Below, in pieces: positions 1 through 11,869 of a stretch of DNA of 64,000 nucleotides (position 1 is its first letter; every line of letters starts with the position of its first letter). Origin of the DNA: Sipunculus nudus (Eukaryota; Annelida; Sipuncula; Golfingiida; Sipunculidae); the NCBI GenBank assembly GCA_026874595.1, contig CM049315.1, positions 17,691,664 through 17,755,663 of the forward strand. The letters run 5' to 3'. The notes under the pieces were generated by a model. The model ran no database searches, was not told where the DNA came from, and was given only the letters and a program-made list of their open reading frames with translations. Both the position numbers and the translations under genes were made by a program.

Positions 1-51
1 ACTTTGAAGTTCCCTGAATCTCCCGGTAGTGTGAGCCCCCGACGGGCATAC

Positions 52-2760
52 ACTGAGGGGCTCCCATCCAGCAATTCCGCAAATTGCCGGCAATTTAGCA
101 ACTTTGTAGTTCCCTGAATGCTCCGGTAGGATGAGCCATGGGGACCATACACTGATTGGCTCCCATCCAGCAATTACGCAAATTGCCGGCAACTTAGCAA
201 ATTTGTAGTTCTCCGAATCATCCGGTAAAGTGAGCCGCATCTGGTCAAACTCAGAGGGGTATCCATCTAGCAAGTATGCGAATTGCTGGCAATTAAGCAA
301 CTTTGTTGTTCCCTGAATCTCCCGGTAGGGCGAGTTCCCGCCGGTCAAACACTGAGGGGCTCCCATCCAGCAATTCCGCAAATTGCTGGCAATCAGACAA
401 CTTTGAAATTCCCTGATTCCTCCGGTAAAAATGAGCCCCATCTGGGCATACACAGAGGGGTCCCCATCAAGCAATTTCGCAAATTGCCAGCAATTCAGCA
501 ACTTTGTAGTTCTCTGAATGCTCAGGTAGGCTGAGTCCCGGGGATCATACACTGAGGGGCTCGCTTCCAGCAATTCCGCAAATTGCCGGCAATTCAACAA
601 CTTGGTAGTTCTCTGAATCTCCCGGTAGGTTGAGCCCCCGCCGGTCAAACACAGAGGGGTCCCCATCTAGCAATTTCGCAAAGTGCTGGCAATTAAGCAA
701 CTTTGTTGTTCCCTGAATCTCCCGGTAGGGTGAGCCCCCACCAGTCAAACAAAGAGGGGTCCCCATCTAGTAATTTTGCAATTTCCGACAATTTAGCAAC
801 TTTGTAGTTCCCTGAATCCTCCGGTAGGGTGAGCTCCTTGGATCATACACTGAGGGGCTCCCATCCAGCCATTCCGCAAATTGCAAGCAATTTAGCAAAT
901 TGTAGTTCACTGAATCCTCTGGTAGAGTGAGCCCCATCTGGTCAAACCCAGAGGGGTCCTCACCTAGCAATTTTGCAAATTGCCGGCAATTTAGCAATTT
1001 TGTAGTTCTCTGAATCCCCCGGTAGGGTGAGCCCCCGACGGTCAAACACAGAAGGGTCCCCATCTAGCAATTTCGCAAATTGCTGGCAATTAAGCAACTT
1101 TGTTGTTCCCTGAATCTCCCGGTAGGGCGAGTCCCCGCCGGTCAAACACTGAGGGGCTCCCATCCAGCAATTCCGCAAATTGCCGGCAATCAGACTACTT
1201 TGAAGTTCCCTGATTCCTCCGGTAAAAATGAGCCCCATCTGGGCATACACAGAGGGGTCCCCATCAAGCAATTTCGCAAATTGCCAGCAATTCAGCAACT
1301 TTGTAGTTCTCTGAATGCTCAGGTAGGCTGAGTCCCGGGGATCATACACTGAGGGGCTCGCTTCCAGCAATTCCGTAAATTGCCGGCAGTTTAACAACTT
1401 GGTAGTTCTCTGAATCTCCCGGTAGGTTGAGCCCCCGCCGGTCAAACACAGAGGGGTCCCCATCTAGCAATTTCGCAAAGTGCTGGCAATTAAGCAACTT
1501 TGTTGTTCCCTGAATCTCCCGGTAGGGCGAGTCCCCGCCGGTCAAACACAGAGGGGTCCCCATGTAGCAATTCCGCAAACTGCCGGCAATTTAGCAACTT
1601 TGTAGTTCTAAGAATCCTCCGTTAGGGTGACCCCCGGGGATCATACACTGACGGGCTCCCTTCCACCAATTTCGCAAATTGCCGGCAATTTCGCAACTTT
1701 ATAGTTCTCTGAATCCCCCTGTAGGGTGAGCCCCGCCGGTCAAACACAGAGGGGCACCCATGTAGCAATTCCGCAAATTGCTGGCAATTTAGCAACTTTG
1801 TAATTCCCTGAATCCTCCGTTAGGGTGAGCCCACTTCGGCTATACACAGAGGGGTCCCCATCTAGCAATTCCGCAAATTGCCGGCAATTTAGCAACTTTG
1901 TAGTTCCCTGAATCCTCCGGTAGGGTGAGCCCCGGGGATCATACACTGATAGGGCTCCCATCAAGCAATTCCGCAAATTGCCGGCAATTTAGCAACTTTG
2001 TTGTTCTCTGAATCCCCGGTAGGGTGAGCCCCCACCAGTCAAACAAAGAGGGGTCCCCATCTAGTAATTTTGCAATTGCCGACAATTTAGCAACTTTGTA
2101 GTTCCCTGAATCCTCCGGTAGGGTGAGCTCCTTGGATCATACACTGAGGGGCTCCCAACCAGCCATTCCGCAAATTGCCGGCAATTTAGCAACTTTTTAG
2201 TTCTCTGAATCCTCGGGTAAAGTGAGCCCCATCTGGTCAAACACAGAGGGATCCCTTCTATCAATTTCGCATATTGCTGGCAATTAAGCAACTTTGTAGT
2301 TCCCTAAATCTCCCGGTAGGGCGAGCCTCGGAAGGTCATACACTGAGGGGCTCCCATCCAGCAATTCCGCAAATTGCCGGCAATTTATCAACTTTTTAGT
2401 TCCTTGAATGCTCAGGTAGGGAGAGTCCCGGGGATCATACACTGAGGGGCTCCCTTCCAGCAATTCCGCTAATTGCCGGCAATTAAACAACTTGGTAGTT
2501 CTCTGAATCTCCCGGTAGGTTAAGCCCCCGCCGGTCAAACACAGAGGGGTCCCCATCTCGCAATTTCGCAAATTGCTGGCAATTAAGCAACTTTGTTGTT
2601 CCCTGAATCTCCCGGTAGGGCGAGTCCCCGCCAGTCAAACACAGAGGGGTCCCCATCTAGCAATTTTGCAAATTGCTGGCAATTAGACAACTTTGAAGTT
2701 CCCTGAATCTCCCGGTAGTGTGAGCCCTCGATGGTCACACACTGAGGGGCTCCCATCCAG
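52..2760 (+). repeat. Copy 1 of a 2.7-kb intra-array duplication (offset 5277 bp)
   Basis: This block matches 5329-8037 monomer by monomer at a constant offset of 5277 bp, including a rare variant (CCATGGGGACCATACACTGA followed by TTGGCTCCC) at about 137 and 5414. Only scattered single-base differences were noticed. The match is lost after about 2760, where this copy has GCCATTCCGCAAATTGCAAG and the other has GCAATTCCGCAAATTGCCGG. The near identity over 27 monomers, compared with the wide variation between neighbouring monomers, points to a recent segmental duplication or unequal crossover. Confidence 0.85.
283..1876 (+). repeat. 797-bp higher-order repeat, two adjacent copies
   Basis: The segment starting near 283 recurs near 1080, and the same pair recurs near 5560 and 6357; each step is 797 bp, close to eight monomers. 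The copies share the same order of variant monomers, including the distinctive TGGGCATACACAGAGG monomer and the AGGCTGAGTCCCGGGGATC monomer that follows it, so the repeat is of groups of monomers and not only of single monomers. Further copies of the same monomer group occur near 3670, 8348, 9400, 11227, 13012, 14606, 15888 and 20750 at irregular spacing. This indicates repeated unequal exchange with rearrangement. The outer limits given are approximate. Confidence 0.8.
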
Positions 2761-5328
2761 CCATTCCGCAAATTGCAAGCAATTTAGCAAATTGTAGTTC
2801 ACTGAATCCTCTGGTAGAGTGAGCCCCATCTGGTCAAACCCAGAGGGGTCCTCACCTAGCAATTTTGCAAATTGCTGGCAATTAAGCAACTTTGAAATTC
2901 CCTGAATCTCCTGGTAGGGCGAGCCCCCGACGGGCATACACTGAGGGGCTCCCATACAGCTATTCCGCAAATTGCCGGCAATTTAGCAACTTTTTAGTTC
3001 TCTGAATCCTCGGGTAAAGTGAGCCCCATCTGGTCAAACACAGAGGGATCCCTTCTATCAATTTCGCATATTGCTTGCAATTAATCAACTTTGTAGTTCC
3101 CTAAATCTCCCGGTAGGGCGAGCCTCGGACGGTCATACACTGAGGGGCTCCCATCCAGCAATTCCGCAAATTGCCGGCAATTTAGCAACTTTGTAGTTCC
3201 TTGAATGCTCAGGTAGGGTGAGTCCCGGGGATCATACACTGAGGGGCTCCCTTCCAGCAATTCCGCTAATTGCCGGCAATTAAACAACTTGGTACTTCTC
3301 TGAATCTCCCGGTAGGTTAAGCCCCCGCCGGTCAAACACAGAGGGGTCCGCATCTCGCAATTTCGCAAATTGTTGGCAATTAAGCAACTTTGTTGTTCCC
3401 TGAATCTCCTGGTAGGGCGAGTCCCCGCCAGTCAAACACAGAGGGGTCCCCATCTAGCAATTTTGCAAATTGCTGGCAATTAGACAACTTTGAAGTTCCC
3501 TGAATCTCCCGGTACTGTGAGCCCTCGATGGTCACACACTGAGGGGCTCCCATCCAGGAATCCCGCAAATTGCCGGCAATTTAGCAATTTTGTAGTTCTC
3601 TGAATCCCCCGGTAGGGTGAGCCCCCGACGGTCAAACACAGAGGGGTCCCCATCTAGCAATTTCGCAAATTGCTGGCAATTAAGCAACTTTGTTGTTCCC
3701 TGAATCTCCCGGTAGGGCGAGTCCCCGCCGGTCAAACACTGAGGGGCTCCCATCCAGCAATTCCGCAAATTGCCGGCAATCAGACTACTTTGAAGTTCCC
3801 TGATTCCTCCGGTAAAAATGAGCCCCATCTGGGCATACACAGAGGGGTCCCCATCAAGCAATTTCGCAAATTGCCAGCAATTCAGCAACTTTGTAGTTCT
3901 CTGAATGCTCAGGTAGGCTGAGTCCCGGGGATCATACACTGAGGGGCTCGCTTCCAGCAATTCCGCAAATTGCCGGCAATTTAACAACTTGGTAGTTCTC
4001 TGAATCTCCCGGTAGGTTGAGCCCCGCCGGTCAAACACAGAGGGGTCCCCATCTAGCAATTTCGCAAAGTGCTGGCAATTAAGCAACTTTGTAGTTCCCT
4101 GAATCTCCCGGTAGGGCGAGTCCCCGCCGGTCAAACACAGAGGGGTCCCCATGTAGCAATTCCGCAAACTGCCGGCAATTTAGCAACTTTGTAGTTCTAA
4201 GAATCCTCTGTTAGGGTGACCCCCGGGGATCATACACTGACGGGCTCCCTTCCACCAATTTCGCAAATTGCCGGCAATTTCGCAACTTTATAGTTCCCTG
4301 AATCCTTCGGTAGGGTGAGCCCCGGGGATCATACACTGATAGGGCTCCCATCAAGCAATTCCGCAAATTGCCGGCAATTTAGCAACTTTGTTGTTCTCTG
4401 AATCCCCGGTAGGGTGAGCCCCCACCAGTCAAACAAAGAGGGGTCCCCATCTAGTAATTTTGCAATTGCCGACAATTTAGCAACTTTGTAGTTCGCTGAA
4501 TCCTCCGGTGGGGTGAGCTCCTTGGATCATACACTTAGGGGCTCCCATCCAGCCATTCCGCAAATTGCAAGCAATTTAGCAAATTGTAGTTCACTGAATC
4601 CTCTGGTAGAGTGAGCCCCATCTGGTCAAACCCAGAGGGGTCCTCACCTAGCAATTTGGAAATTGCTGGCAATTAAGCAACTTTGAAATTCCCTGAATCT
4701 CCTGGTAGGGCGAGCCCCCGACGGGCATACACTGAGGGGCTCCCATCCAGCAATTCCGCAAATTGCCGGCAATTTAGCAACTTTTTAGTTCTCTGAATCC
4801 TCGGGTAAAGTGAGCCCCATCTGGTCAAACACAGAGGGATCCCTTCTATCAATTTCGCATATTGCTGGCAATTAAGCAACTTTGTAGTTCCCTAAATCTC
4901 CCGGTAGGGCGAGCCTCGGACGGTCATACACTGAGGGGCTCCCATCCAGCAATTCCGCAAATTGCCGGCAATTTATCAACTTTTTAGTTCCTTGAATGCT
5001 CAGGTAGGGAGAGTCCCGGGGATCATACACTGAGGGGCTCCCTTCCAGCAATTCCGCTAATTGCCGGCAATTAAACAACTTGGTAGTTCTCTGAATCTCC
5101 CGGTAGGTTAAGCCCCCGCCGGTCAAACACAGAGGGGTCCCCATCTCGCAATTTCGCAAATTGCTGGCAATTAAGCAACTTTGTTGTTCCCTGAATCTCC
5201 CGGTAGGGCGAGTCCCCGCCAGTCAAACACAGAGGGGTCCCCATCTAGCAATTTTGCAAATTGCTGGCAATTGGACAACTTTGAAGTTCCCTGAATCTCC
5301 CGGTAGTGTGAGCCCTCGATGGTCACAC

Positions 5329-8037
5329 ACTGAGGGGCTCCCATCCAGCAATTCCGCAAATTGCCGGCAATTTAGCAACTTTGTAGTTCCCTGAATGCTC
5401 CGGTAGGATGAGCCATGGGGACCATACACTGATTGGCTCCCATCCAGCAATTACGCAAATTGCCGGCAACTTAGCAAATTTGTAGTTCTCCGAATCATCC
5501 GGTAAAGTGAGCCGCATCTGGTCAAACTCAGAGGGGTATCCATCTAGCAAGTATGCGAATTGCTGGCAATTAAGCAACTTTGTTGTTCCCTGAATCTCCC
5601 GGTAGGGCGAGTTCCCGCCGGTCAAACACTGAGGGGCTCCCATCCAGCAATTCCGCAAATTGCTGGCAATCAGACAACTTTGAAATTCCCTGATTCCTCC
5701 GGTAAAAATGAGCCCCATCTGGGCATACACAGAGGGGTCCCCATCAAGCAATTTCGCAAATTGCCAGCAATTCAGCAACTTTGTAGTTCTCTGAATGCTC
5801 AGGTAGGCTGAGTCCCGGGGATCATACACTGAGGGGCTCGCTTCCAGCAATTCCGCAAATTGCCGGCAATTCAACAACTTGGTAGTTCTCTGAATCTCCC
5901 GGTAGGTTGAGCCCCCGCCGGTCAAACACAGAGGGGTCCCCATCTAGCAATTTCGCAAAGTGCTGGCAATTAAGCAACTTTGTTGTTCCCTGAATCTCCC
6001 GGTAGGGTGAGCCCCCACCAGTCAAACAAAGAGGGGTCCCCATCTAGTAATTTTGCAATTTCCGACAATTTAGCAACTTTGTAGTTCCCTGAATCCTCCG
6101 GTAGGGTGAGCTCCTTGGATCATACACTGAGGGGCTCCCATCCAGCCATTCCGCAAATTGCAAGCAATTTAGCAAATTGTAGTTCACTGAATCCTCTGGT
6201 AGAGTGAGCCCCATCTGGTCAAACCCAGAGGGGTCCTCACCTAGCAATTTTGCAAATTGCCGGCAATTTAGCAATTTTGTAGTTCTCTGAATCCCCCGGT
6301 AGGGTGAGCCCCCGACGGTCAAACACAGAAGGGTCCCCATCTAGCAATTTCGCAAATTGCTGGCAATTAAGCAACTTTGTTGTTCCCTGAATCTCCCGGT
6401 AGGGCGAGTCCCCGCCGGTCAAACACTGAGGGGCTCCCATCCAGCAATTCCGCAAATTGCCGGCAATCAGACTACTTTGAAGTTCCCTGATTCCTCCGGT
6501 AAAAATGGGCCCCATCTGGGCATACACAGAGGGGTCCCCATCAAGCAATTTCGCAAATTGCCAGCAATTCAGCAACTTTGTAGTTCTCTGAATGCTCAGG
6601 TAGGCTGAGTCCCGGGGATCATACACTGAGGGGCTCGCTTCCAGCAATTCCGCAAATTGCCGGCAGTTTAACAACTTGGTAGTTCTCTGAATCTCCCGGT
6701 AGGTTGAGCCCCCGCCGGTCAAACACAGAGGGGTCCCCATCTAGCAATTTCGCAAAGTGCTGGCAATTAAGCAACTTTGTTGTTCTCTGAATCTCCCGGT
6801 AGGGCGAGTCCCCGCCGGTCAAACACAGAGGGGTCCCCATGTAGCAATTCCGCAAACTGCCGGCAATTTAGCAACTTTGTAGTTCTAAGAATCCTCCGTT
6901 AGGGTGACCCCCGGGGATCATACACTGACGGGCTCCCTTCCACCAATTTCGCAAATTGCCGGCAATTTCGCAACTTTATAGTTCTCTGAATCCCCCTGTA
7001 GGGTGAGCCCCGCCGGTCAAACACAGAGGGGCACCCATGTAGCAATTCCGCAAATTGCTGGCAATTTAGCAACTTTGTAATTCCCTGAATCCTCCGTTAG
7101 GGTGAGCCCACTTCGGCTATACACAGAGGGGTCCCCATCTAGCAATTCCGCAAATTGCCGGCAATTTAGCAACTTTGTAGTTCCCTGAATCCTCCGGTAG
7201 GGTGAGCCCCGGGGATCATACACTGATAGGGCTCCCATCAAGCAATTCCGCAAATTGCCGGCAATTTAGCAACTTTGTTGTTCTCTGAATCCCCGGTAGG
7301 GTGAGCCCCCACCAGTCAAACAAAGAGGGGTCCCCATCTAGTAATTTTGCAATTGCCGACAATTTAGCAACTTTGTAGTTCCCTGAATCCTCCGGTAGGG
7401 TGAGCTCCTTGGATCATACACTGAGGGGCTCCCAACCAGCCATTCCGCAAATTGCCGGCAATTTAGCAACTTTTTAGTTCTCTGAATCCTCGGGTAAAGT
7501 GAGCCCCATCTGGTCAAACACAGAGGGATCCCTTCTATCAATTTCGCATATTGCTGGCAATTAAGCAACTTTGTAGTTCCCTAAATCTCCCGGTAGGGCG
7601 AGCCTCGGACGGTCATACACTGAGGGGCTCCCATCCAGCAATTCCGCAAATTGCCGGCAATTTAGCAACTTTGTAGTTCCTTGAATGCTCAGGAAGGATG
7701 AGTCCCGGGGATCATACTCTGAGGGGCTCCCTTCCAGCAATTCCGCTAATTGCCGGCAATTAAACAACTTGGTAGTTCTCTGAATCTCCCGGTAGGTTAA
7801 GCCCCCGCCGGTCAAACACAGAGGGGTCCCCATCTTGCAATTTCGCAAATTGCTGGCAATTAAGCAACTTTGTTGTTCCCTGAATCTCCCGGTAGGGCGA
7901 GTCCCCGCCAGTCAAACACAGAGGGGTCCCCATCTAGCAATTTTGCAAATTGCTGGCAATTAGACAACTTTGAAGTTCCCTGAATCTCCCGGTAGTGTGA
8001 GCCCTCGATGGTCACACACTGAGGGGCTCCCATCCAG
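5329..8037 (+). repeat. Copy 2 of the 2.7-kb intra-array duplication
   Basis: This is the partner of 52-2760. It also shares its last part (about 4753-5348 against 2165-2760, offset 2588) with the sequence immediately before it, so the same monomer group is present three times between 2.1 and 8.0 kb. Nested duplications of this sort are expected when a satellite expands by repeated misaligned exchange. Confidence 0.8.
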
Positions 8038-11000
8038 CAATTCCGCAAATTGCCGGCAAGTTAGCAACTTTGTAGTTCCCTGAATGCTCCGGTAGGATGA
8101 GCCCCGGGGACCATACACTGAGGGGTCCCCATCAAGCAATTTCGCAAATTGCCAGCAATTCAGCAACTTTGTAGTTCTCTGAATGCTCAGGTAGGCTGAG
8201 TCCCGGGGATCATACACTGTGGGGCTCGCTTCCAGCAATTCCGCAAATTGCCGGCAATTTAACAACTTGGTAGTTCTCTGAATCATCCGGTAAAGTGAGC
8301 CGCATCTGGTCAAACTCAGAGGGGTATCCATCTAGCAAGTATGCGAATTGCTGGCAATTAAGCAACTTTGTTGTTCCCTGAATCTCCCGGTAGGGCGAGT
8401 TCCCGCCGGTCAAACACTGAGGGGCTCCCATCCAGCAATTCCGCAAATTGCTGGCAATCAGACAACTTTGAAGTTCCTAGATTCCTCCGGTAAAAATGAG
8501 CCCCATCTGGGCATACACAGAGGGGTCCCCATCAAGCAATTTCGCAAATTGCCAGCAATTCAGCAACTTTGTAGTTCTCTGAATGCTCAGGTAGGCTGAG
8601 TCCCGGGGATCATACACTGTGGGGCTCGCTTCCAGCAATTCCGCAAATTGCCGGCAATTTAACAACTTGGTAGTTCTCTGAATCTCCCGGTAGGTTGAGC
8701 CCCCGCCGGTCAAACACAGAGGGGTCCCCATCTAGCAATTTCGCAAAGTGCTGGCAATTAAGCAACTTTGTTGTTCCCTGAATCTCCCGGTAGGGTGAGC
8801 CCCCACCAGTCAAACAAAGAGGGATCCCCATCTTGTAATTTTGCAATTGCCGACAATTTAGCAACTTTGTAGTTCCCTGAATCCTCCGGTAGGGTGAGCT
8901 CCTTGGATTATACACTGAGGGGCTCCCATCCAGCCATTCCGCAGGCAATTAAGCAACTTTGTTGTTGCCTGAATCTCCCGGTAGGGTGAGCCCCCACCAG
9001 TCAAACAAAGAGGGGTCCCCATCTAGTAATTTTGCAATTGCCGACAATTTAGCAACTTTGTAGTTCCCTGTATCCTCCGGTAGGGTGAGCTCCTTGGATC
9101 ATACACTGAGGGGCTCCCATCCAGCCATTCCGCAAATTGCAAGCAATTTAGCAAATTGTAGTTCACTGAATCCTCTGGTAGAGTGAGCCCCATCTGGTCA
9201 AACCCAGAGGGGTCCTCACCTAGCAATTTTGCAAATTGCTGGCAATTTAGCAATTTTGTAGTTCTCTGAATCCCCCGGTAGGGTGAGCCCCCGACGGTCA
9301 AACACAGAAGGGTCCCCATCTAGCAATTTCGCAAATTGCTGGCAATTAAGCAACTTTGTTGTTCCCTGAATCTCCCGGTAGGGCGAGTCCCCGCCGGTCA
9401 AACACTGAGGGCTCCCATCCAGCAATTCCGCAAATTGCCGGCAATCAGACTACTTTGAAGTTCCCTGATTCCTCCGGTAAAAATGAGCCCCATCTGGGCA
9501 TACACAGAGGGGTCCCCATCAAGCAATTTCGCAAATTGCCAGCAATTCAACAACTTTGTAGTTCTCTGAATGCTCAGGTAGGCTGAGTCCCGGGGATCAT
9601 ACACTGAGGGGCTCGCTTCCAGCAATTCCTCAAATTGCCGGCAATATAACAACTTGGTAGTTCTCTGAATCTCCCGGTAGGTTGAGCCCCCGCCGGTCAA
9701 ACACAGAGGGGTCCCCATCTAGCAATTTCGCAAAGTGCTGGCAATTAAGCAACTTTGTTGTTCCCTGAATCTCCCGGTAGGGCGAGTCCCCGCCGGTCAA
9801 ACACAGAGGTGTCCCCATGTAGCAATTCCGCAAACTGCCGGCAATTTAGCAACTTTGTAGTTCTAAGAATCCTCCGTTAGGGTGACCCCCGGGGATCATA
9901 CACTGACGGGCTCCCTTCCACCAATTTCGCAAATTGCCGGCAATTTCGCAACTTTATAGTTCTCTGAATCCCCCTGTAGGGTGAGCCCCGCCGGTCAAAC
10001 ACAGAGGAGCACCCATGTAGCAATTCCGCAAATTGCTGGCAATTTAGCAACTTTGTAATTCCCTGAATCCTCCGTTAGGGTGAGCCCACTTCGGCTATAC
10101 ACAGAGGGGTCCCCATCTAGCAATTCCGCAAATTGCCGGCAATTTAGCAACTTTGTAGTTCCCTGAATCCTCCGGTAGGGTGAGCCCCGGGGATCATACA
10201 CTGATAGGGCTCCCATCAAGCAATTCCGCAAATTGCCGGCAATTTAGCAACTTTGTTGTTCTCTGAATCCCCGGTAGGGTGAGCCCCCACCAGTCAAACA
10301 AAGAGGGGTCCCCATCTAGTAATTTTGCAATTGCCGACAATTTAGCAACTTTGTAGTTCCCTGAATCCTCCGGTAGGGTGAGCTCCTTGGATCATACACT
10401 GAGGGGCTCCCATCCAGCAATTCCGCAAACTGCAAGCAATTTAGCAAATTGTAGTTCACTGAATCCTCTGGTAGAGTGAGCCCCATCTGGTCAAACCCAG
10501 AGGGGTCCTCACCTAGCAATTTTGCAAATTGCTGGCAATTAAGCAACTTTGAAATTCCCTGAATCTCCTGGTAGGGCGAGCCCCCGACGGGCATACACTG
10601 AGGGGCTCCCATACAGCAATTCCGCAAATTGCCGGCAATTTAGCAACTTTTTAGTTCCTTGAATGCTCAGGTAGGATGAGTCCCGGGGATCATACACTGA
10701 GGGGCTCCCTTCCAGCAATTCCGCTAATTGCCGGCAATTAAACAACTTGGTAGTTCTCTGAATCTCCCGGTAGGTTAAGCCCCCGCCGGTCAAACACAGA
10801 GGGGTCCCCATCTCGCAATTTCGCAAATTGCTGGCAATTAAGCAACTTTGTTGTTCCCTGAATCTCCCGGTAGGGCGAGTCCCCGCCAGTCAAACACAGA
10901 GGGGTCCCCATCTAGCAATTTTGCAAATTGCTGGCAATTAGACAACTTTGAAGTTCCCTGAATCTCCCGGTAGTGTGAGCCCTCGATGGTCACACACTGA

Positions 11001-11869
11001 GGGGCTCCCATCCAGCAATTCCGCAAATTGCCGGCAAGTTAGCAACTTTGTAGTTCCCTGAATGCTCCGGTAGGATGAGCCCCGGGGACCATACACTGAG
11101 GGGCTCCCATCCAGCAATTACGCAAATTGCCGGCAACTTAGCAAATTTGTAGTTCTCCGAATCATCCGGTAAAGTGAGCCGCATCTGGTCAAACTCAGAG
11201 GGGTATCCATCTAGCAAGTATGCGAATTGCTGGCAATTAAGCAACTTTGTTGTTCCCTGAATCTCCCGGTAGGGCGAGTTCCCGCCGGTCAAACACTGAG
11301 GGGCTCCCATCCAGCAATTCCGCAAATTGCCGGCAATCAGACAACTTTGAAGTTCCTAGATTCCTCCGGTAAAAATGAGCCCCATCTGGGCATACACAGA
11401 GGTGTCCCCATCAAGCAATTTCGCAAATTGCCAGCAATTCAGCAACTTTGTAGTTCTCTGAATGCTCAGGTAGGCTGAGTCCCGGGGATCATACACTGAG
11501 GGGCTCGCTTCCAGCAATTCCGCAAATTGCCGGCAATTTAACAACTTGGTAGTTCTCTGAATCTCCCGGTAGGTTGAGCCCCCGCCGGTCAAACACAGAG
11601 GGGTCCCCATCTAGCAATTTCGCAAAGTTCTGGCAATTAAGCAACTTTGTTGTTGCCTGAATCTCCCGGTAGGGTGAGCCCCCACCAGTCAAACAAAGAG
11701 GGGTCCCCATCTAGTAATTTTGCAATTGCCGACAATTTAGCAACTTTGTAGTTCCCTGAATCCTCCGGTAGGGTGAGCTCCTTGGATCATACACTGAGGG
11801 GCTCCCATCCAGCCATTCCGCAGGCAATTAAGCAACTTTGTTGTTGCCTGAATCTCCCGGTAGGGTTAG

